From NCBI GenBank assembly GCA_016256075.1, contig SDVU01000577.1, forward strand, positions 1 through 12,226: a stretch of DNA of 12,226 bases, read 5' to 3'. Positions 8,405 through 12,226 of this stretch are shown piece by piece. Made by a program: the position numbers and the translations under genes. Positions within the stretch are counted from its first letter, which is position 1; every line of letters starts with the position of its first letter. The notes under the pieces are model-generated. The model had not been told where the DNA came from. It worked only from the letters and a program-made list of their open reading frames with translations, and did no database searches. The stretch comes from Dictyocoela muelleri. Taxonomy: Eukaryota; Microsporidia.

Positions 8405-8914
8405 ATAAGTATTTAAAATATACCTATAACTCTGAGGAAATTATCTATAACTCCGAAAAAAAAATATGTCTATAACTCTGAGAAAATTTTCTATAACTCT
8501 AAAAAATGTGTTTATAACTTTGAAAAAATATGTAAATAACTCTAGAAAATATGTCTAGACTAGGAAAATGCGTCTATAACACTGGGAAAATGCGTCTATA
8601 ACACTGGGAAAATGTGTCTATAAATCTGGGAAATGTGTCTCTAACTCTGGAAAAATGTGTCTATTACTCTGGGAAAATGTGTCTATAACTCTAAGAAAAT
8701 GTGTCTATAACTCTAGAAAAATGTGTCTATAACTCTGGGAAAATGTGTCTATAACTTTGGGAAAATGTGTCTATAACTTTAAGAAAATGTGTCTATAACT
8801 TTAAGAAAATATGTCTACAACTTTGGGAAAATGTGTCTATAACTTTGGTAAAATGTGTCTATAACTTTGGGAAAATGTGTCTATAAGTTTGGGAAAATGT
8901 GTCTATAACTATGG
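8405..8914 (-). repeat. Right array, about 24 units of the same ~21-bp repeat, inverted
   Basis: Units read GGGAAAATGTGTCTATAACT on the plus strand, the reverse complement of the left array. They are degenerate and irregular from 8405 to about 8560 and become regular toward the outer end, mirroring the left array. Together the arrays could pair over about half a kilobase. Confidence 0.95.
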
Positions 8915-9016
8915 GAAACACTGTAAACTAAATTCTATTTTATTTGTTTTTTATTATATATTTATTTTTAAAAACTTATAAATTATTTTTTTTATTAATG
9001 AATTGATATGTGGTGC

Positions 9017-9330
9017 GGGTTAGCGCCCCCCCCCCCCTCTGGAAGAAAAAGCTTGATTCATCGATTATTGCACAAACAATGAATATTTTATTAAGCTTAA
9101 AATATTCTGAGAAGCTCATATCAATCATTGTTCTCTTTCTATGATGTGTTATATTCCATTTTTAGAAATTTCTTGCGAAGCCGAAAATTTCTAAAAATGT
9201 AATAAATCACATCATAGAAAGAGAACAATGATTGATATGAGCTTCTCAGAAGATTTTAAGCTTAATCAAATATCACTTGTTAATGTAATATTTGATGTAT
9301 CAAGCTTTTTCTTCCAGGGGGCGCTAACCC
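9017..9330. repeat. Right terminal palindrome of the Merlin, with an inner palindrome
   Basis: Outer ends are GGGTTAGCGC (9017-9026) and GCGCTAACCC (9321-9330). The outer arms are homologous to the left terminal palindrome but have diverged from each other (CATCGATTATTGCAC against CATCAAATATTACAT). A 143-base inner palindrome at 9107-9249 has nearly perfect arms (42 bases identical by eye, from CTGAGAAGCTCATATC to CTATGATGTG) and a centre near 9178. The left terminal palindrome lacks this inner part. A long C run occurs at about 9025-9037. Confidence 0.9.
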
Positions 9331-9341
9331 GGCTAAGAACC

Positions 9342-9349
9342 AATTATTG
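9342..9349. repeat. Right target duplication of the Merlin element (AATTATTG)
   Basis: Partner of AATTTTTG at 5951-5958, one mismatch. Confidence 0.75.
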
Positions 9350-9360
9350 CCATAAAAACC

Positions 9361-9477
9361 TACGTTATGCCACAAAAGTTGCATAATGACGGGTTCCGAT
9401 CTAAAAAAACCCGTACGACACAAACATTCTCACCACCTTTTAAATATGAATACTTTTGTCTAATAACGTGTGTTTTC
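9361..9477 (+). repeat. Repeats B and A, right copies, in swapped order
   Basis: B (TTATGCCACAAAAGTTGCATAA) comes first at 9361-9395, then A (CCCGTACGACACAAAC to TGTGTTTTC) at about 9397-9477. On the left of the MULE the order is A then B, and A keeps the same orientation in both places. GACGGGTT and AACCCGT between them could form a small stem. Confidence 0.7.
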
Positions 9478-9879
9478 AACAAAAATTTTTCATAGTATAC
9501 AACAATTTTAATAATTCTAAATATTGGAGCATCGGTGAATCTATAATACCCAAAGATGTAATATGAAGCACACCATAGAGTAAGAAATGGAAAATTTTTT
9601 CTAAATTATTGTTATCTTAGTATTACGAATTGCTTTCTTTTTCGACATATACGAGTTTTACTCCTATAAATTATTAATTATTTCAGAATAATTTAGTTTG
9701 CTTACAAATTTTTCTGTCTATTACACAACAAACAAATTGGATCTTAGAGTAATATATCATTTTATTTAATACAAAGAGTTTATTATTAATAAAAATTTGT
9801 TTTTTTTTTAAAAAATCGTTTGTACCTTGATTTTTTTTCTTCTTTTCTTTGGTATAAGGCTATATTTTAAAATTAACTT
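9478..9879. other. AT-rich spacer, nothing recognised
   Basis: No gene, RNA or clear repeat seen. Confidence 0.5.
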
Positions 9880-10055
9880 AGCCATTTTATTAAAAAAGAA
9901 AAAAAGTTTCATATGCAAAAAAAAATTTTCTGTTTAAAAAGATCGATTTTTTATTGAAAAGTCGTAATTTTTTATTTAAAAAGATTAATTTTTATTCATA
10001 GATGGTAATTTTCTTATCAAAGGCCATATTTAAATCCTCAAAGGCTTATTTACGC
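9880..10055 (+). repeat. Highly diverged ~20-21-bp tandem repeat
   Basis: Successive blocks such as TTTAAAAAGATCGATTTTTT, TTGAAAAGTCGTAATTTTTT, TTTAAAAAGATTAATTTTTA, TTCATAGATGGTAATTTTCT and TATCAAAGGCCATATTTAAA share an A-rich half, a G-containing middle and a T-rich half. The match is loose and the unit length drifts; this may partly reflect base composition. Confidence 0.35.
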
Positions 10056-10154
10056 CCCAAAAAATGTGATAATTTTTTTTCTAATTTTTATGTCTTTAGC
10101 AATTCGGTAATGAATTCGGTAATAAATTCGGTTATAAATTCGGTTTTTGCGTAA
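10002..10154 (+). CDS. Possible small ORF, 50 aa, with NSV(I/M) repeats
   Basis: ATG at 10002-10004 and TAA at 10152-10154 frame a 50-residue product beginning MVIFLSKAIFKSSKAYLRP and ending in four copies of a tetrad NSVM, NSVI, NSVI, NSVF. A stop lies directly before the ATG. I recognise no domain. The C-terminal third is encoded by the 12-base tandem repeat and the N-terminal part overlaps the diverged ~20-bp repeat, so this may be a repeat-derived open frame rather than a gene. No CCC motif precedes the start. Confidence 0.15.
   Translation: MVIFLSKAIFKSSKAYLRPKKCDNFFSNFYVFSNSVMNSVINSVINSVFA
10101..10148 (+). repeat. 12-bp tandem repeat, four copies
   Basis: AATTCGGTAATG, AATTCGGTAATA, AATTCGGTTATA and AATTCGGTTTTT follow one another without a gap. 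Confidence 0.9.
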
Positions 10155-10804
10155 AATATATGTCTATGTGGAGTAATATCGCATTAATAATTAAATATAC
10201 AAACACTTTTATTAAAGATACTTATATGTCATAAATCTTATTTAATAAATGCATATAAAAAACGGATAATTGATTATATAAACGCATATATAATGGCATA
10301 TTTCTTGTGTTTAAATCCTATTTTAATGCATATATGTGGTTGCTCTAATTATGACATTAAAAATATTCGACTGAAATTTACCAAGAAAAAGCGTATTATT
10401 TGGAAAAACCTAACCAAATCACTATAGAAATAATGAATATTTTTATGCACTCGTCGCTATGTTTATTTTTATTAATAGAATAAATAAAAAATTTATATCT
10501 GATTTCTTTATTATTGTTTATTATCTTTGTTTATTAAAAAAATAACAACATGAGTATTTTTTCAAAGCATTTATGCGGACTAAATATCTAACAGCAAACT
10601 GAAAAAAATACTGCGGTATTTTTATGGATTCTAATATCTATCAATTAATAAAACCAATGAAAATAATTAGAGGTCTTTAGTTCTACAACGGATCGGATAT
10701 ATCTTTATTTTGAGAAAACCACCTTCTTTAGGGAGAAATCAATAATTTTTAACAAAAAAATACCATGGATTACACGACTTATAACAGTTAAAATAATAAA
10801 GTTT
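10155..10804. other. AT-rich spacer, nothing firm
   Basis: GCATATATAA/TGCATATATG motifs recur between 10250 and 10335, but I see no gene or ordered repeat. Confidence 0.4.
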
Positions 10805-11102
10805 GGTTCTACGACCCAACATGGCCACACATTTTTTAGAAAATTGCATCCGTAAGAGTAAATTAAATGATTCTTAGCTGAAATAAGCGTATAATCACAA
10901 ATTATCTTCAGACATAATAATATGTTTTTCCCAGCTATATATTGAAATTTTTGAAACCTTCCATATTGCTGATAAAAATATATTATTATGTCTGAAGGTA
11001 ATTCGGGATTATACGCTTATTTCAGATAATAATCATTTAATTTACACTTACAGATGGCGATTTTCTAAAAAATAGGAGACTATGATGGATCGTAAGTTAA
11101 CC
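10805..11102. mobile_element. Foldback MITE with ~120-bp terminal inverted repeats
   Basis: The left end reads GGTTCTACGACCCAACATGG, and the right end read inward from 11102 is GGTTAACTTACGATCCATCA. The arms then share ATTTTTTAGAAAAT, GTAAATTAAATGATT, CTGAAATAAGCGTATAAT and TTCAGACATAATAATAT. The central ~70 bases are unpaired and AT-rich. No coding capacity and no target duplication that I can recognise. It is unrelated in sequence to the 4062-4275 element, although both begin GGTT like the Merlin. Confidence 0.75.
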
Positions 11103-11928
11103 TTTATATAGAAAAAAATATTTCAATTTTAATTAATTAAAATCATTAATAATTCGATAAATACACATATTTATTATTTCTAAAGAACATAAAGATATTT
11201 AATAATCCTGAAGTGCAATAAATACTACAATATCTTTAGTGTTTTTAATGTTACCAAATAGGTTCGACCAGTTAAGTATTTCGCATAATTATAGGGTTAC
11301 GAAATGAAATTCTTAAGAAAAAGCATAACGTCAACAAACATCTATTTGATGTAATAGCTTCCTTTATCCTGAGAAATAAGTTATTTTTTTTGTTTATGGC
11401 TTTATAAGTTTTTTATTTTTTTTCTACATACAAGCACAATCAATAATAATTATTAATCTTTCATCCATTTATACCCTAACCTTTTACAGAAATAGCTAAC
11501 ATCATTTCATTATTTTTTATCATATATTAATAAAGTTTAAACCTCTTCTAAAATAAGCTCTATTTTCACGTGATTTGGTTTTTTTTTTCAAAAAAAATAG
11601 AAATGTTAGAAGTATATTTAATATAACGTAAATTTTTCTTAAAAAAATAATAAGTCGTATAATTATCTAGATTTTAAAAAAAATACCGTCGAATTAAAAC
11701 AAAAAAACAGATAAAGATGAGACAACATTCACCCCATCTGACAATTTACATTAAATAACTTGATAACCTATACTTAGATTTCATTTTATGATTTTCCTAT
11801 CTATAGCAATTTGCTTTGTTTTTAATAACATTTGAAGGTGTAAATATTCTAAATACTTAAAGTGAATATGGCATATTATTATTTTATGCTAACATTAAAA
11901 AAATTTCGTGCTTTTATTACATAATTAA
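11103..11928. other. AT-rich spacer, nothing recognised
   Basis: No gene, hairpin or repeat supported. A GGTTCGACC near 11261 resembles a tRNA T-arm but has no matching cloverleaf upstream. Confidence 0.5.
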
Positions 11929-12226
11929 CAGGGGCGGATAAATTTATTTTATTTTTTAAAAAAAGGGGAAATATTTTTCAAACTAAATAATTTATTTAAA
12001 AAATAATTCAAATGCTTCTTCATAAAAATTATCTGAACTCAAAGTCATTTCAAAAAATTTTCTGTTAATATGCACGAAATTTAAATGATTCATTCGGGGG
12101 CTTTTACACTTTGCGGCCTAAATTTTAAATTTTTTTAAAAATGTAGGCCGCAAAGTGTAAATAAGCAAAATTTTTCTTTTCAAACCCCTCATGGTAATAG
12201 ATATAATAAATGATATTTTTTTAAAA
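11929..12226 (+). mobile_element. Possible end of a hAT-like element, running off the window
   Basis: CAGGGGCGGATAAATTT followed by a poly-A and GGGG stretch resembles terminal repeats of many hAT elements (CAGGGGCGGAT-). No matching inverted copy lies downstream in the window, so the element would have to continue past the end. This rests on one short motif. Confidence 0.25.
12103..12161. repeat. Strong hairpin, 18-bp perfect arms
   Basis: TTTACACTTTGCGGCCTA at 12103-12120 is mirrored exactly by TAGGCCGCAAAGTGTAAA at 12144-12161 across a 23-base AT loop. GCT and AGC extend the pairing outward with a small gap. The arms are GC-richer than the surroundings. It could be a foldback element or a processing/termination hairpin. 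Confidence 0.9.

Larger units (their letters stand above)
7057..8923. mobile_element. TA-flanked non-autonomous element made of inverted ~21-bp repeat arrays
   Basis: Ends are CAGGGTTTCCCA at 7057 and, read inward from 8923, CAGTGTTTCCCA, each flanked by TA (7055-7056 and 8924-8925). A TA duplication with CAG-starting ends is typical of Tc1/mariner-like elements, so this is probably a non-autonomous member or MITE relative. About 0.5 kb at each end is a tandem array of AGTTATAGACACATTTTCCC-like units, in opposite orientation at the two ends. The ~0.8-kb centre has no recognisable transposase. It sits inside the Merlin transposase stop codon. The long minus-strand frame at 7358-7543 is only the repeat read as codons. 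Confidence 0.8.
5959..9341 (+). mobile_element. Merlin (IS1595/ISXO2-like) DNA transposon, degenerate, with a nested insertion
   Basis: Ends are GGTCCTTAGCCGGGTTAGCG (left) and, read inward from 9341, GGTTCTTAGCCGGGTTAGCG, flanked by a near-perfect 8-base duplication. The inverted similarity continues past each terminal palindrome into CACCACATATAAATTCATTAAT on the left (6143 onward) and its mirror on the right (8995-9016), so the terminal repeats are unusually long (over 200 bases). The transposase lies between them on the plus strand. Without the nested TA element (1867 bases plus TA) the Merlin would be about 1.5 kb, an ordinary size for the superfamily. It lies within the 5' leader of the MULE. 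Confidence 0.85.
4433..9390 (-). mobile_element. Degenerate MULE (Mutator-like) transposon, interrupted by a Merlin element
   Basis: The coding part is on the minus strand (5925-4578). Candidate terminal repeats were found by comparing the flanks: reading inward, the left end is GTCGTTATGCCAC then TGGCATAATAATGGGTTT (from 4433), and the right end is GTCATTATGCAAC then TGGCATAACGTAGGTTT (from 9390). Each contains a palindromic core, TTATGCCA...TGGCATAA. With the nested Merlin and its 8-base duplication removed, the span is about 1.57 kb, just enough for the ~1.4-kb transposase gene. I could not recognise a 9-11-base target duplication, so the outer boundaries are tentative while the transposase call is firm. 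Confidence 0.55.

Noticed and set aside
7066-8914. CRISPR-like array from regularly repeated ~21-bp units
   Set aside because: Units abut with almost no unique spacer, occur in two inverted blocks, and are tied to TA-flanked transposon ends.
11255-11275. tRNA-like GGTTCGACC
   Set aside because: No acceptor stem, D-arm or anticodon arm fits upstream.

Overview
The window is strongly AT-rich and gene-poor. It holds one convincing host gene, a PP2A/PP4/PP6-type Ser/Thr phosphatase on the minus strand, and a large block of degenerate class II transposons and hairpin elements. A short intronless gene with an Asn-rich insert, a CCC motif touching its start codon, and both MULE and Merlin (IS1595/ISXO2-like) transposases best fit a transposon-rich microsporidian. 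This is an inference; no rRNA or tRNA marker is present to confirm it.

Layout. 34-331: GC-rich, hairpin-rich island, a candidate structured RNA of unknown family. 844-1014: a marginal small ORF. 1167-2495 (minus): the phosphatase, with its promoter motifs at 2497-2581. 2508-4061: no gene; short GC-rich patches and a degenerate ~33-bp tandem repeat (3415-3573). 4062-4275: a foldback MITE.

4433-9390: the main structure, read as a three-level nest. A MULE with a FLYWCH finger (coding on the minus strand, 5925-4578) is interrupted just upstream of its start codon by a Merlin element (5959-9341, flanked by a near-perfect 8-bp target duplication). The Merlin transposase (plus strand) is itself interrupted, inside its TAA stop codon, by a 1.87-kb TA-flanked element (7057-8923) built mainly of ~21-bp repeats in two long inverted arrays. 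The Merlin ends are large palindromes in their own right. All three elements look dead. The order of insertion is MULE, then Merlin, then the TA element.

9397-12226: no convincing gene. It holds a second copy of a repeat that also lies left of the MULE, diverged short tandem repeats, a small ORF containing a 12-bp repeat, another foldback MITE (10805-11102), a possible hAT-like end at 11929, and a strong hairpin with 18-bp perfect arms at 12103-12161.

Apart from the phosphatase, the genes do not form a pathway. The interest lies in how mobile elements and hairpins have layered onto each other.
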